Of a stretch of DNA of 64,000 nt, positions 23,316 to 34,996 are shown piece after piece. The notes beneath the pieces were generated by a model that was given only the letters and a program-made list of their open reading frames with translations, had not been told where the DNA came from and did not search any database. This DNA is from Heterohyrax brucei (lineage: Eukaryota; Chordata; Mammalia; Hyracoidea; Procaviidae): the NCBI GenBank assembly GCA_028571685.1, contig CM053143.1, positions 140,836,829-140,900,828 on the forward strand, written 5' to 3'. Within the stretch, counting starts at the first letter, position 1. Each line of letters starts with the position of its first letter. Both the position numbers and the translations under genes were made by a program.

Positions 23316-24676
23316 TACTGCCTGCGTACCTGATGGAATTCCTGCTTTCTGCGCTTTACTGGCCACTTGAGCTTGTACCCTGTCATGGAATCCTACCTTT
23401 AGAAATACAAGTGAGGCATATTCCTGCTAGGTTTCCTCCCTGCAGGAGTCCCTACCATATGATTTTTCACAAAAAGTCTCAGAACTTGGGCTAAAATTCT
23501 GGGCAGCCACGTGCCAGCACATCACCTTTTCTCCTGAATGTAACAAGTCTTTCCATGTCCACCACACAGCCCAAGCCTGCCTCATGATAGTAGCTTACAG
23601 CTGTCGCTTGTTCTTTTCATCAGCTGTTTTTAAAAGTTGAACCTGCTGGAGGCTTAGAAAGTAGTAGGACTGATTTTTCGTTTGTTTGTTATGATAGCTG
23701 ATACGTATAAAAGGTTACATGATGTATATGTTATAAAGCATAATTGCATAACAAATGTTCATGACTCCACCACCAACCCATGTAGACTCTTAGTGATATG
23801 TTGCAGCTCTGTACGTTCTTCCCTACCCGTGCCTTTGCTCACCTCCTGCCTAGAGACAACCACTGTGCTGAAGCTTGTGTTGTGTTGATCATCTCTACAT
23901 ATATATGTAGATTTAAACCATGTATAGTTGGGTTTTGCTTATTAAACAGAATTTATGCAAGCAGTTAAGGTTGTTCTTCTAAAGTAACCTTTTTGGGAGT
24001 TTATCCACTTTCACAAGTAGGCTGCAATTGCTCACAGCCATCTGGGAGCTCTTTGTTTGAAATTCCCTGCAGAAATAGATGATCAGCTGCTCGGGAAAGT
24101 CAGTGCTGTTGCATTACGGCTCCCTTGGTCCATCTTAACTCCTTCTTCTATAACCTCTCTGTCTTCCCCATTCCTTTATTTCAGACCCAGCTGGTGGGCG
24201 CCTTCTATGTACCAGGCACAGTGCTAGGGATCAGCAGTGAATCGAGTGGCCTCACCAAAATTTATTGCCACTTCTCCTTTCTTCCCTTTCATCATTTGAG
24301 TAGCAACTGTAGGCCAGATGCCAGGATGTGGAATGAGATTCAGTGAACAGAGGGCTCGTGAAATCCACATGGGTTGGGAGCTAGGGGGCACACTTATCAA
24401 GGTGACTTCAGGAAGTGGTCAGCCATGGTGGGTGCCTACCTGTCTTGGGCCTGTTGTGGCCTCACCTAGAGATTTCTGACTCTGAGTTTCTTTGTTAGGC
24501 TAGTCTTACTAACACACTCATCTAAAAATATTTGTATTATTACCTCCACCCTTACTGAGGAGCCCCTGCAATGTGGTGTAGGTCAAGGACTCTACAATGA
24601 AAGACAAAATTCACACATTAAGACTTGAAATCTAACAACCCAGATTATTATGATTGTGTGTGTGTATATGTGTGTA
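23316..24676. other. Mostly unassigned, possible old L1 debris
   Basis: 23680-23900 is weakly like an antisense L1 3' region (acaaccactgtgctgaagct). 24190-24250 has the old-LINE motif ctatgtaccaggcacagtgc. No gene seen. Confidence 0.35.
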
Positions 24677-24800
24677 TGGAGCCCTGATGGTGTCATGGCT
24701 AAGGTTCAGCTGCTCTGTGGAAACTTTCTGGGGCAATTCTACTGTATCCTATTGGGTTGCTGTGAATCAGAATCAACTTGACAGCAATTGGTTTATGTAA
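24677..24800 (+). mobile_element. Afrotherian SINE, internally shortened
   Basis: Contains ggagccctgatggtgtcatg, tggggcaattctactgtatc, ttgctgtgaatcagaatcaa and cttgacagcaattgg. The B-box region is deleted. Confidence 0.85.
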
Positions 24801-25042
24801 ATGTATACGTGTGTGTATACTCATATATATATGAAGAACTTAAAAGTCACACAAAGTCTTTAAACATTAGCTTCATTAGAATGATGGCATAAATACAACA
24901 GGCTGGGTAGTATAAATGTAGAACTCCAGAAAATGAGCATGCCCTTATATAAATATACACACTCACAAATATATATATATGTATGTACATATGCACTTAT
25001 TTTCTGAAGTGCTGTATTTTATATATGTGTACATATACTTAT

Positions 25043-25231
25043 GAGGTCAGACAGTTAAGCTTGCGAACTTATCCTAGAAAAAGCGCTATGTACCTCACTG
25101 CTGAGTATCACTACAGTCACCTTCAGAGTACCCCCATTGGGAAGCTGCACACTGATGCCAGCACCTAGTCCACTCTTCAGAACTATTTTGGAACTCTTTT
25201 TCTGGAACCTTCATTAGAGCTGTCGTCAGAT
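25043..25231 (-). mobile_element. Tc1/mariner remnant: transposase C-terminus plus one terminal repeat
   Basis: The terminal repeat (gaggtcagacagttaagc) is at the left. The minus strand then reads a decayed peptide with FQNSSEEWTRCWHQCAASQ and YSEGD, which fits the mariner-type C-terminus in which a W..R....A.....YFEGD pattern is usual. Confidence 0.72.
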
Positions 25232-25410
25232 GAGGTCTGACAATTAAGTCTGTGAACTCGTCCTAGAAAAAATGCTATGAGGGGTGGGTGCTGGCATCCG
25301 TGGGTAGCTTCCCAATGAGAGTACTTTAAAGGTGACTGTAGCGATATTCAGCAACGAGGTATGTAGCACTTTTTCTAGGATGAGTTCGTGAACTTAACTA
25401 TCAGACCTTG
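25232..25410. mobile_element. Internally deleted mariner-like MITE
   Basis: Starts gaggtctgacaattaagtc and ends in the inverted counterpart gaacttaactatcagacctt. Between them the left terminus is joined directly to an inverted piece of the same transposase 3' region (ggtgctggcatccgtgggta, ttcccaatgagagtac). About 180 bp. Confidence 0.75.
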
Positions 25411-25424
25411 TACATGCAGGTGAA

Positions 25425-25792
25425 GAATATTGATTATACCACAGGCTGCCCTTGGCTTGGCTGGCCAGAAGAACAAACAAATCTGTCTTTGGAGAAGAGC
25501 AACCTGAATGCTCCTTAGACACAAGGATGGTAAGACTCTATCTCGCTTACGTTGGACATGTTGTCAAAATGGACCAGTCCTTGAAGAAGGACGACATCAT
25601 TAGTAGAGTAGATGGTCAGCAAAAAAGAGGAAGGCTGTCAACAAGATATATTGACACAGTGGCTACAACAGTGGGCTCCAGCAGAACAGCCACTATGAAG
25701 GTGGCACTGGACTTGGCAGAGTTTCGTTTTGTTGTCCATAGGGTCGTTGTGAGTTGGAACCAACTCGATAGCACCCAACAACAACAAACATA
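25425..25792 (+). mobile_element. RTE (BovB clade) 3' end with ORF2 C-terminus
   Basis: The open frame at 25452-25811 reads PECSLDTRMVRLYLAYVGHV and SRVDGQQKRGR in its middle, the family's C-terminal tail. It continues into the tail gtgagttggaaccaactcga, then an ACAACA repeat. The rest of the element is absent (5'-truncated). Confidence 0.9.
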
Positions 25793-27051
25793 TGTGTGTG
25801 TTCTGAACTAGCCAACGTGTAACCTGTTCACTAGACTAACATCCTGCTCTCACTCCTTCTATAAAATATCACAACTAATGCCAGAAGTTAACTCTGACCC
25901 CTCCTAACTCTGCAGCCATGGCTATGTACCCATCTGCACGGCTCCGTGGAGTTGTGTGCTATTGAAGAGTCTAGTTGTCCCCAGACCTACTTATGCCTTT
26001 TGAACTGGTTATTAAGTTACATCATTTAATTAAATATTTTGCCTACTTGTGAAAATATAAATTCAACAAGAAAACTGTCCTGGTGAAAACCAAATTGAAT
26101 GCCTTCCAAAGACTTGTAAAAATGAGGCACTTAAATAAAATACTTTTGAAATAGGTGTAAACAAAGTAACTGTGAAAGAGTGAAAAGAAACATTCTAATC
26201 TAGAATTCTGTAGTCAGATTGTGCTAAACGTGTCTTTAAGTTCTTATTCTGCTTTAAATAGACTAAAATTGGAAATGCTGAATGGTACATAATGGCTTAA
26301 GAAAAAAAGACAGAATTCCAATCAGCAGACACTACGCAAAGAAAAGGCCTTGGCCTTTCATCAGATGACTCATGAATGAAGGCACTTATGTGTTTTCATT
26401 TAAGACAAAATGTTTTTTTTTGTGTGTGTGTATGTGTAGTTTTTCACACTCTATCTTTAAATGATTTTTCAATTCAATAATGACCTGTTGGTCCCAATCA
26501 TATTTGAAAAAAGGCTTCTGTTATAGACTTATTTAGGCACTTACCAAGACTGGCCTATTCAAGTGTGGTCTTACATGGCTAGCTTCACAAAAAGATTTCA
26601 GTTGTAAGTCCACTTGCTAAGGTTTGTTTGGTTTTTCATTTCATGTTGTTTTGTCTCATTTGCTGAATATTTATTGAGAGCCACAGGGAAGATTCCTCTT
26701 TAAAAACAATTGATTGGAAAGAAAAAAAGGCATTGTCAGGCTGCTGGATGGATGAGGAGGTCATGACCTCTCACCTCCCTGCACTTTCTGGTGTGTCACA
26801 TCCCCAAGATGACCTTTTCACTGTCCCCAGGAGCCTGTGGGGGTGGGTCCCCCGCTGCGTGGGATTTGCTGAGACGCAGAAGAGCAGCGATGCAAACTCA
26901 AAAGTGGAACTGATGTTCTCAGTTTCTTGGCTAGTAGAAGAATCAGGAGACCAGTCTTGGATGACTTTGGTCCAGATGAGAAAATGGTATTTGGCCAGGC
27001 TCAAATTGTGTGTATATATGTGCATACATACGTGTGTGTATAAAACTCAAA
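25793..27051. other. No gene or recognised repeat
   Basis: A 113-residue open frame (26733-27074) enters the next SINE and shows no domain. Otherwise AT-rich. Confidence 0.4.
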
Positions 27052-27208
27052 AACACCAAACCCGTCACCATTGAGTCGGTCTGACTTGCACCTATGAGAC
27101 AGAGTAGAACTGCCCCATAGACTTTGCAAAGAGCACCTGGTGGGTTCCAACTGCCCCCCTTTTGGTTAGCAGCTATGGCACCTAACCACTGTACCACCAG
27201 GGTTTCCT
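27052..27208 (-). mobile_element. Afrotherian tRNA-derived SINE, near full length
   Basis: Antisense: ccattgagtcggtctgactt, cagagtagaactgccccata, ttttggttagcagctatggc, gtaccaccagggtttcc. Confidence 0.93.
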
Positions 27209-27249
27209 TACTGTATGTACAGAGAGAATGAGAAGTAAAACTCATGGGA

Positions 27250-27585
27250 CGCAAAATTAACCATATTAAATGTGCAGTTTAGTGGCATTTAAGACACCAG
27301 AAATCTACAGCCACCACCTCCATCTAGTTCCAGAACATTTTTATCACCCTGAAAGAAACCGCTTCATCAGTCTCTGCCTCTTTCTCCTTCCTCTCGACCC
27401 CTGGCAACCACTAACCTGCTTTTTGCCTCTTTGGATTTCTATGCACTTACCTGTTTTAAGTATCTTATGTAAATGGAATCACAGTATGTCACTTTTTTTG
27501 TCTAGCTTCTTTCACTTAGCATAATGTCATTGCTGCATGTACCAGTACTTTATTTCTTCATATGGCTGGATAATATGCCACTGTA
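27250..27585 (-). mobile_element. Old L1 3'UTR fragment
   Basis: Antisense: cagtttagtggcatttaaga, cccctggcaaccactaacct, ctttcacttagcataatgtc, catatggctggataatatgc. Confidence 0.8.
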
Positions 27586-28851
27586 CGGATCAAATAATAT
27601 TCCCAGACAGATATGAAGAACCTTTAGAACTCTAAGGAGAATAATACCAGTAAATAACAAGGTATCTCCTATCCTGTTCTAGCTGTGTCCTCTTCCTTCC
27701 TCTACCTCACCCAGCCACACAAGTAACATCCTTTCTTTTTGACCTGAGTAAAACGTGTGCATACAGATGTGTACACATGCACGTTGAAAACCTTAGGGAA
27801 TGGCTCCCTCAGGGGCTGGACACAGTGGCCTCCTGATATGAGAATCTTCATTTTGCTGCTTGCATGAAGAAAAAAGCCACACTTGTGGCAGATTCTTGTG
27901 AAATGCTGTACCAGACACCAGAAAGATCCAAGCCTGTTCCCCAAGAGAACCCAGCGGGAGAGAATGAGTTAGGCAGGCTGGAGTCAGCAGTATGGTGTCA
28001 TTTCAGCCGTCCCAGGAGGCCTGTGAAGCTATTCAGCCTGCTTCTCATTTGAATTTTGTTGTTTCTGGAAGTGTGGGTCCCTGAGGAGTGCTGAGCCATG
28101 GAAACCACTGTTCTCGCCCTGCTAAAGTAAAGCGTCTTCTGTAAGTGGAGAAGGGTGAGAGGGGAATGGAGGGTGGGCAGACATGGGCACAAAAGCCCTG
28201 TTTTCTTGCTCCAAGAATTAAGTAGACCCTTCCCCAAGAGATCTTCAAGACCTCCTGACAAACAAATAGCAGGATTATGAGTCAAAATTATGAGTCACCT
28301 CTCCCATTTCGGAAGAACACTGGGGTATCCTGGGGGGCTGGGGGTCTCTCTTATCGAGCAGTAGGCAATCAAAGTGCCCAGACCATGCTTGGCTACAGGC
28401 TAGGATCAGCTTCTGGTTTATTATCTAGTTAACTAAGTAGATTAAGTGAGAAGTGACTGGAATTATACAGTTCTATTTCCCTTACAAAACACTGTTATCT
28501 CATAAACTGGCTTAATGGAATGGGCTGTCGGGGGCTTATTAGGAGTAACTGAATACAGTGTGTCGCAGAGCAGAGACTCACGGGAGGCTGGGCAGCCAGG
28601 TCTGGTATACCTCACAACTTGTACGACTGGAAAAGACAAGCCTGGGGGCATGTGCCAGCCACACTGTTGACTTATGTCCCCATGCACAAGCCAGGTCTTC
28701 CCAAGAAAAAAGACATTTGCCTTTCACTCCATTTTAAAAGCATTTCTTCCTTTTTCAGGTTGAATCAGGTATTTTACACGTCTTTTGTATGTGTAGTCTT
28801 AACACATGTGAAAGATAACAGAATATTGTGATTAGCAGGACCAACTTTAGT
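27586..28851. other. No gene or recognised repeat
   Basis: Open frames up to 95 residues on the minus strand (27998-28285) without domain or splice support. Confidence 0.4.
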
Positions 28852-29011
28852 TGACAAACCCAGTGCCATTGAGTGAATTCTGACTAGTAGCAACCCTATA
28901 GGACAGAGTAGAACTGCTCCATGGAGTTCCCAAGGAGTACCTGATGGATTCGAATGCCAAGCTTTTTGGTTAGCAGACATAGCATTTAACTACTATGCCA
29001 CCAGGGTTTCC
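28852..29011 (-). mobile_element. Afrotherian SINE, first of a tandem pair
   Basis: Antisense: gcaaccctataggacagagt, agaactgctccatggagttc, gccaccagggtttcc. Confidence 0.93.
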
Positions 29012-29026
29012 AATATTGGTTAAACT

Positions 29027-29186
29027 AAAAAAAAAAAAAAATCACTATTGAGTCAGATGCATAGTGACCTTATAGGATAGAATAGAACTGTCCCATAGAG
29101 TTTCCAAGGAGCTCCTGGTGGATTTCAACAGCTAACCTTCTGGTTAGCAGATGTAGCTCTTAACCACTGTATCAGCAGGACTTCCT
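29027..29186 (-). mobile_element. Afrotherian SINE, second of a tandem pair
   Basis: Antisense: begins with an A run (the SINE tail), then gtcagatgcatagtgacctt, tcccatagagtttccaagga, ccttctggttagcagatgta. Same orientation as its neighbour. Confidence 0.92.
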
Positions 29187-29372
29187 TGGACTGCAAAGAT
29201 TCAAATCTTGGCTCTACCACTTACTAGTTGAATGGCCTTGTGTTATTTCTCTATGGTTAAATTTCCATGTCTGCAAATGGAATAATGACAGTACCTACCT
29301 TATCAATTTGCTGAGGAGATTAAATGAGCTAATGTGTATAAACATCTTAGGATAGTGCCTGGCACAGTTGTT
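29187..29372 (+). mobile_element. MIR SINE
   Basis: Contains aatcttggctctaccactta, tccatgtctgcaaatggaat, aggagattaaatgagctaat and agtgcctggcacagt. Confidence 0.88.
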
Positions 29373-29615
29373 ATTATTCACAGAAGAGAATCCAGCCCTT
29401 TTAGTAGCTTTTATGCCTCATTCCGTCCTGTCTACCAATCACAAGAATTTGCAAGAACTGCATTCACAAATGAGATACTGAATAGTGGGAGATTGTGTCT
29501 GAAGAAGCTCAGGTCTCTGGTCAGAGAGATGATGTGATCTTACTGTGCAAATCATTTTCCCTTCCGACCCACACTTGTTACCTCTGAAAGATGGAGATTA
29601 AAAATCTCTCTCTCT

Positions 29616-30130
29616 CGGAAAGATTAGTCCAGAGGATAATGGACCACATGGACAATGACCTCCAGCAGACAATCCAGCACAACTAGACGGTGCCCAACTA
29701 TCATCGCTGACCACCCTGACAGGGATTACAACAGAGGGTCCCAGACGGAGCTGGAGAAAAGCACAGAACAAAATTCTAACTCACAAAAAAAGACCAAACT
29801 TGTTGGCCTGACAGTCAATGGAGAAACCCTGAGAGTATGCCCACGGACACCCTTTCCGCACAGTAAGGAAGTCACTGCTGAAGTTCACCCTTCAGCCAAA
29901 GAGAGACAGGCCCGTAAAACAAAATGAGACTAAAGGGGCACAACAGCCCAGGGGCAAGGACGAGAAGGCAGCAGGGGACAGGAAACCTGGTAATAAGGAG
30001 CCCAAGGTCGAGAAGGGAGAGTGCTGACCAGCGGTGCAGCTGTTAAACGACGTCATGAAACAATGTGTACTAACCAATGAGAAGCCAGTTCTGTAAATCT
30101 TTATCTAAAGTACGGTTTTTAAAACATCTC
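29616..30130 (+). mobile_element. L1 3'UTR, 5'-truncated
   Basis: Sense UTR: actagacggtgcccaactat, cctgacagggattacaacag, gagctggagaaaagcacaga, actaaaggggcacaacagcc, ctaaccaatgagaagccagt. The open frame at 29655-29927 is a UTR coincidence. Confidence 0.85.
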
Positions 30131-30439
30131 TCCCTTGAATCGTTGTTCAGTCATGGATTATAAAACATGACTTTCTACATGAATTTTCCCAAGATTGAAG
30201 TCTGATACTCTCAGAAGTCATAGATGTTTCTCCCCCAGCAATGACAACTGTTTTCATTCTTAAAATATTTCCCAGTTATTTTATCCAGTGTTTTTAATAA
30301 TTCTATCAAACAGACTGTTATCTGCGTCATACAGATAAGGACACCGGGACACAAAACATATTATGTTCTCTATTAGTATGTTGTTGCAAATGACAGAAAC
30401 AGTAACTTCAAAGAACAAGTTGTAATTTTACAAATACAT

Positions 30440-30532
30440 TTACTCTCCTCCCCCCTTCTCCCCTCTCCCTCCCTTCTCATCTCCTCCCTTTCCCCTCCTG
30501 CCCTCCCTTCTCTCTTATTCTCTATTCTCATT
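30440..30532 (+). repeat. Homopyrimidine tract
   Basis: About 90 bp almost entirely C and T (ctcctccccccttctccc, then cctcccttctcatctcctcc), with one G. Low complexity; could form a triplex (inference). Confidence 0.9.
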
Positions 30533-30627
30533 GACCTCGTTGTTACTGAGATTTCTAAATTCCAGAAAAAACATCCATCTCTAGAACAAGTCAAGTCCCT
30601 GATATTTTGGGAGAATGGTTACCTTAT

Positions 30628-31470
30628 AGAACAGGGATCAATAAGCTTTGTCTATAAAGGATAAGATAGTTAATACTTTAGGCTTTGAGGGCAGGGCGCT
30701 CTCTGTGGCACTGTTTTAGTCAGCTAGGGCTGCTCTAACAGAAATACCACAGAGTGGATGGCCTTAACAAAGAAACGTTTATTCTTACACAGTCTGGTAG
30801 GCTCCAAGTCCATATTCAGGGTGTCCGCTACAGGGGAAGGCTTTCCCCCTTGTCGGCTCATGAGAAAAGTCCGGTATTGCATCAGTCTTTGTTCAGGGAA
30901 CATCTTGGCGCAGGAAACTCAGGTCTGAAGGACGAGCTGTTCTCCCAGTGCTGCTTGCTTGATGGTTTGAGATTCCCAGTTCTCTGCCTGTTTCTCTGTC
31001 CTTTGATCTCTCATAGGAAGAAAGGATTAAGGGTGGGGCAAGCAATACTCCAGGAAAACTCCCTTTACGGTGAAGCAAGGAGGTAATCCTATGAAGGGAT
31101 TTATAGTCCCACCCTAATCCTTTAACATACAGCATAGGAAAACCACAAAACGGAGGGCAGTCACCAGATACTGGGAATCATGGCCAAGCCACATGGCTAC
31201 ACATATTTGGGGAGGACACAATTCAATCCATGACAGGCACCATGCAACTTTGTCACTACAACATGAAAGCAGTCACAGGCAGTATGCAAATGATCATGGC
31301 TGTACACCAATAAAGCTTTATTTATGGATGCTAAATTTTGATTTTCTCACAATTATAATGTACCACAAAGTATTACTCTTTTCATTGGTTTTGAACCACT
31401 TAAAAATGTACAAAGTATTCTCAGCTTGCAGACGGTGGGTCAGCTTTTACCGTTGGGCTGTAGTTTTCCA
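30628..31470. mobile_element. Old hAT-like repeat split by an LTR
   Basis: 30628-30711 (caataagctttgtctataaa, ttaggctttgagggcagggc) and 31236-31470 (catgaaagcagtcacaggca, accaataaagctttatttat, gggctgtagttttccagt) are the two halves of one mammalian repeat, probably a non-autonomous DNA transposon. Confidence 0.65.
30712..31235 (-). mobile_element. MaLR/ERVL-like solo LTR
   Basis: 524 bp, beginning TGTTTTAGTCAGC and ending TCCATGACA on the + strand. It is flanked by an exact 5-bp GGCAC (30707-30711 and 31236-31240). The antisense poly-A region and aacagaaataccacagagtg match the 3' end of this LTR group. No internal retroviral genes. Confidence 0.88.
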
Positions 31471-31765
31471 GTGCCTCCTCTGTAAGAAGACAGTTACAAT
31501 ACCTGCTGTCCTCTAGACAGGCCCGGGTGCTGCAGAAGCTGAGCTGGAGCTGTTGGAGGTCCCCTAAAGGAGGTGTCACCAGTGCTGCAAGAGAAATAAA
31601 AGTTAAGCCAGAAAGAGAGAAGGGGGCAGTGAAGCAGAGGGAACAGCAAGGCCAAAGGCAAAAGCATGAGCAAGCATGTGCCCACTGAGAATGTGAAGGA
31701 ATTGCTTTAGGAGAAGCTCAGAGGGGGAGTGATGGTGAAGAGGCTGCATGCGTGTGAAAAAATCC
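31471..31765. other. No gene or recognised repeat
   Basis: Purine-rich patch near 31600-31720; nothing else seen. Confidence 0.35.
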
Positions 31766-31964
31766 AAACTCGTTGCTGTCAGTTCTTAATCATTTTGTCT
31801 GCATGGGTTACAGAGTAGAGCTGCAGTCCATAGGGTTTTCATGGCTGTGACTTCTCAGAAGCAAATCACTAGGCCTTTCTTCTGAGGCACCTCAGTGTGG
31901 ATTTGAACTGCCCACCTTTCAGTTAGTAGCTGAATGCTTAGCCATTTGTACCACCCAGGAAACC
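31766..31964 (-). mobile_element. Afrotherian SINE, long variant
   Basis: Antisense: ggttacagagtagagctgca, cactaggcctttcttctgag, ggatttgaactgcccacctt, gtaccacccaggaaac. Confidence 0.9.
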
Positions 31965-32108
31965 TGCACTAGTGTGAAGAGAGTTATAAAGGTTTTGCTG
32001 AATAGCATTTGTTTTTACTACAGTCTATGGGCAACCTTTGAAAGCTTTAAACAGCAACTTATTAGTTAGTATTATTGTATTACCACCATCCTCAACACAT
32101 ATTAAGAA

Positions 32109-32272
32109 AACAAAAACCAAACTCCTTGTTGAGTCAGTTCCAACTCATAGCAACCCTATAGGACACAGTAGAACTGCCCTAGAGAGTTTCCAAGGAGCGT
32201 CTGGTGGATTTGAACTGCTGACCTTTTCCTTAGCAGATGTAACTCTTCACACTGTGCCACCAGGGTTTCCGA
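32109..32272 (-). mobile_element. Afrotherian SINE, near full length
   Basis: Antisense: gttgagtcagttccaactca, gcaaccctataggacacagt, ggtggatttgaactgctgac, gtgccaccagggtttcc. Confidence 0.94.
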
Positions 32273-32585
32273 GCACGTATTAGGTCATTAAAGGTTTCTT
32301 GTTTTCTTTTTTTTTCAATGAATGAATAAACGCATGTTCATCTGTGACTCTGCTTTCTTTCTCCTTTGATCATTTTCACTTTGTTAATAGAGAGACTAGG
32401 AGCCATGTCTTCTGGGAACCCTCCAGTCTGTCAAACCATCAAATCAGGTCTTTTAAATAGCATTTAAGTTCTTTATACCCATTTTTCTTCTGCTGTGTCA
32501 GGGACTCTTATATTCCCTGTCAAGGCAGTTATTGGTGGGATCTGAGCACCATCTAGTTCTTCTGGTCTCATGCTGATGTAGTCCC

Positions 32586-32712
32586 CAGATCAACCTAAAG
32601 GTCAGCAGTTTGAATCCACCAGGCACTCCCTGGAAACTTTATGGGGCAGTTCTGTGCTGTCCTGTAGAGTTACTATGGGTCAGAATTGACTCGAAGGCAG
32701 TGGATTTATTTT
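32586..32712 (+). mobile_element. Afrotherian SINE, 5'-truncated
   Basis: Starts inside the B-box region (cctaaaggtcagcagtttga), then ggggcagttctgtgctgtcc, gactcgaaggcagtgg and a T/G-rich end. Inserted in an L1 3'UTR. Confidence 0.88.
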
Positions 32713-33165
32713 GTTTTGTTTTTTTCTGTCTCTTGCTCTCATATTTTCCTTATGTCTTTGATGTCTTTTGTTCTCCTCTGCTCGAGGTCGGTTGGGACCA
32801 CCAGTTGATGCTACTTAGATGGCCACTTGCTAAATTTTAAGACACTAGATGCCACTCACTGAAGTGAGATGCAGAACATTTTCTTTAGAAACTTTGTTAT
32901 GCCTGTTGACCTAGATATCCCCAGAAACCATGGTCCCCAGAGCCCTGCCCCTGCTATTCTCTGTCCTTCAAAGTGTTAGGTTATATTTAGGAAACCTCTT
33001 AGCTTTCTTGTGATTGAGTCAGCTCTGCTGAACTCCACTCTACCATGCTCTGTCCCTCACTTCACCTAACTCAATCCCTGTCTACCAGCTAATCAATGAA
33101 TACCCATCCCCTCCTTCACACCCTCATAGCTATCCAAGTCTGTTTTCTTCTCTACTTAAACTTTT

Positions 33166-33790
33166 ACTGTTGTTGCTGGGTGCCATAGACTCAATTCCAA
33201 CTCATACATAGTAACGCTGTGCACAGCAGAACAAAACACTGCTCAGTCCTGCGCCATTCCCGCAATCAGTTTTATACTTAAGTCCATTCAGTGTTGCAGC
33301 TACTGTGTCAATCCATCTCTTGTTAAAGATCTTCCTCTTTTTCACTTACTTTCTACTTTGCAAAGTGGGGTGTCCTTCTCCAGATATTGATTTCTTCTAA
33401 CAACATGTGCAAAGAAATGTAGGACACAGTCTCCCCATCCTGGCTTCCAGGGAGCACTTTGGCTGTACTTCTTCAGGAACAGAAGTTGTTCTTTTGTCTC
33501 TACTCACATCATTAAAGTTGACTCTCCTTTGAAGAGGCGACTCTTCCCCAGTTGTCTTCTGAGCACCTTCCATTTTCCAGAAGTATATCTGACAGTGTTC
33601 TGCTATTATTCATAAGGTTTTCACTGGCAAATTCTTTTCAGAAGTAGACTGCTGGGTTCTTTCTAGTCTGGAAGCTCAGCTGATACCTCGCTGATATCTG
33701 AATGCTGGTTGCATGGCTTCCAGCATCATAGCAACATGCAAGCCCCATGGAACCACAAACTGACAGATTAGTGGGATTATAATGGTGGTC
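33166..33790 (-). mobile_element. RTE internal-deletion derivative (3' tail joined to 5' leader)
   Basis: 33166-33520 matches the antisense RTE C-terminus and tail (ctgtgcacagcagaacaaaa, gtgtccttctccagatattg, gggagcactttggctgtact). From about 33525 it switches to the 5' leader (gaggcgactcttccccagtt, ttgcatggcttccagcatca, ccacaaactgacagattagt). About 3 kb of RTE coding sequence is missing. Confidence 0.82.
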
Positions 33791-33799
33791 ACACGTATT

Positions 33800-34996
33800 T
33801 GTCCTTTTGCATCTGACTAGTTTCACTCAGCATAATGCATGCCAGTTTTCCCCATGTTATGAAGTGTTTTCTAGGATCATCATTTTTCTCTGTCATTACC
33901 TAATATTCCATTTTGTGAATATACCACGATTTGTTTATCCATTCACCCATTGATGGGCACCTAGGTTGATGCCATCTTTTTGCTGTTGTGGACCGTGCTG
34001 CAATAAACATTGGTAGCATGTTATTTCTCTAGGATATATTCCAAGAAGTGGAGTTGCTAGATCTTATGGTATTTCTATTTCAAGACTTTTAAGAAATGTC
34101 AAATTGATTTCCAAAGTGGTTGTACTGTTTTACATTCCCACCAACACTGTGTAAGTGTTCCAGTCTCTCTACAGCCTCTCCAACATTTATTATTTTGTAT
34201 TTTTTAGATTACTGCCAGCCTCATTTGGGTGAGATGGTATCTCATTGTACTTTTGATTTGGGCTTCTCTAATGGCTAATGATTGTGAGCATTTCCTCCTG
34301 TATATGTTAGCTACCTGAATGTATTATTTAGGAAGGCCTGTTCATATCCTCTGTCCACATTTTAATTGGGTTATTTTTCTTTTTGTTGTTGAGGTTTTGC
34401 AGTATCTAGTAGATTATGGAGATTAGACACTGATCACATTTGTCATAGTCAAATTTTTTTCCTAGTCTGTAGGTTGTCTTTTTACTCTTTTGGGAAAGTG
34501 TTTCAATGAGTGTGTTTGATTTTTAGAGTTCCCCCTTATCTATTTTTTTCTTCTGGTATTTATACATTGTTAGTAATGTTTTGTAGTCTGTTTATGCCAT
34601 GTATTAGGGCTCCCATGATATTTACTATTTTAGATTTTATATTTGTGTCCATTTTAATTAGTTTTTGTGCATGGTGGGAGATATGGGACTTGTTTCATTT
34701 TTGTCTATTTCTGTTTTCAATGCAGTTAGAGTGTTGTTGTGTGTGTGTTGTTTTGTTTTGTTTTTAATGTATTCTGGGGTCCTGGTGCTGGGTACATAAA
34801 TATTTAATACAGTTATGTCCTCCTGGAGTATTGACCCTTTAATCATTATGTGGTGTCCTTCCTTATCAAATGTGGTGGAATTAAGGTCTACTTTATCAGA
34901 AATTAATGTTGCTACTCCTGCTGTTTTTTGAATGTTGTTTACTTGGTATATATTTTTTTCCATCCTTTGGGTTTTAGTTTGTGTCTTCAGTGGCAC
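33800..34996 (-). pseudogene. L1 ORF2 remnant: endonuclease N-part fused to C-terminal end
   Basis: On the minus strand the frame at 34658-34996 reads NIYQVNNIQKTAGVATLISD (endonuclease) and MIKGSILQEDITVLNIYVPS. It runs through a GT-rich junction at about 34735-34790 into KTEIDKNETSPISPTMHKN, which belongs near the ORF2 C-terminus. The rest of the endonuclease and the entire reverse transcriptase are missing (about 2.5 kb relative to the copy at 54.6-58.4 kb). Further stops follow. Confidence 0.82.

Noticed and set aside
25452..25811. 119-residue open frame as a host gene
   Set aside because: It is the decayed C-terminus of an RTE LINE, ending in the family's tail.
26733..27074. 113-residue plus-strand open frame
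   Set aside because: It runs into a SINE, lacks splice signals and has no recognisable domain. Likely chance.
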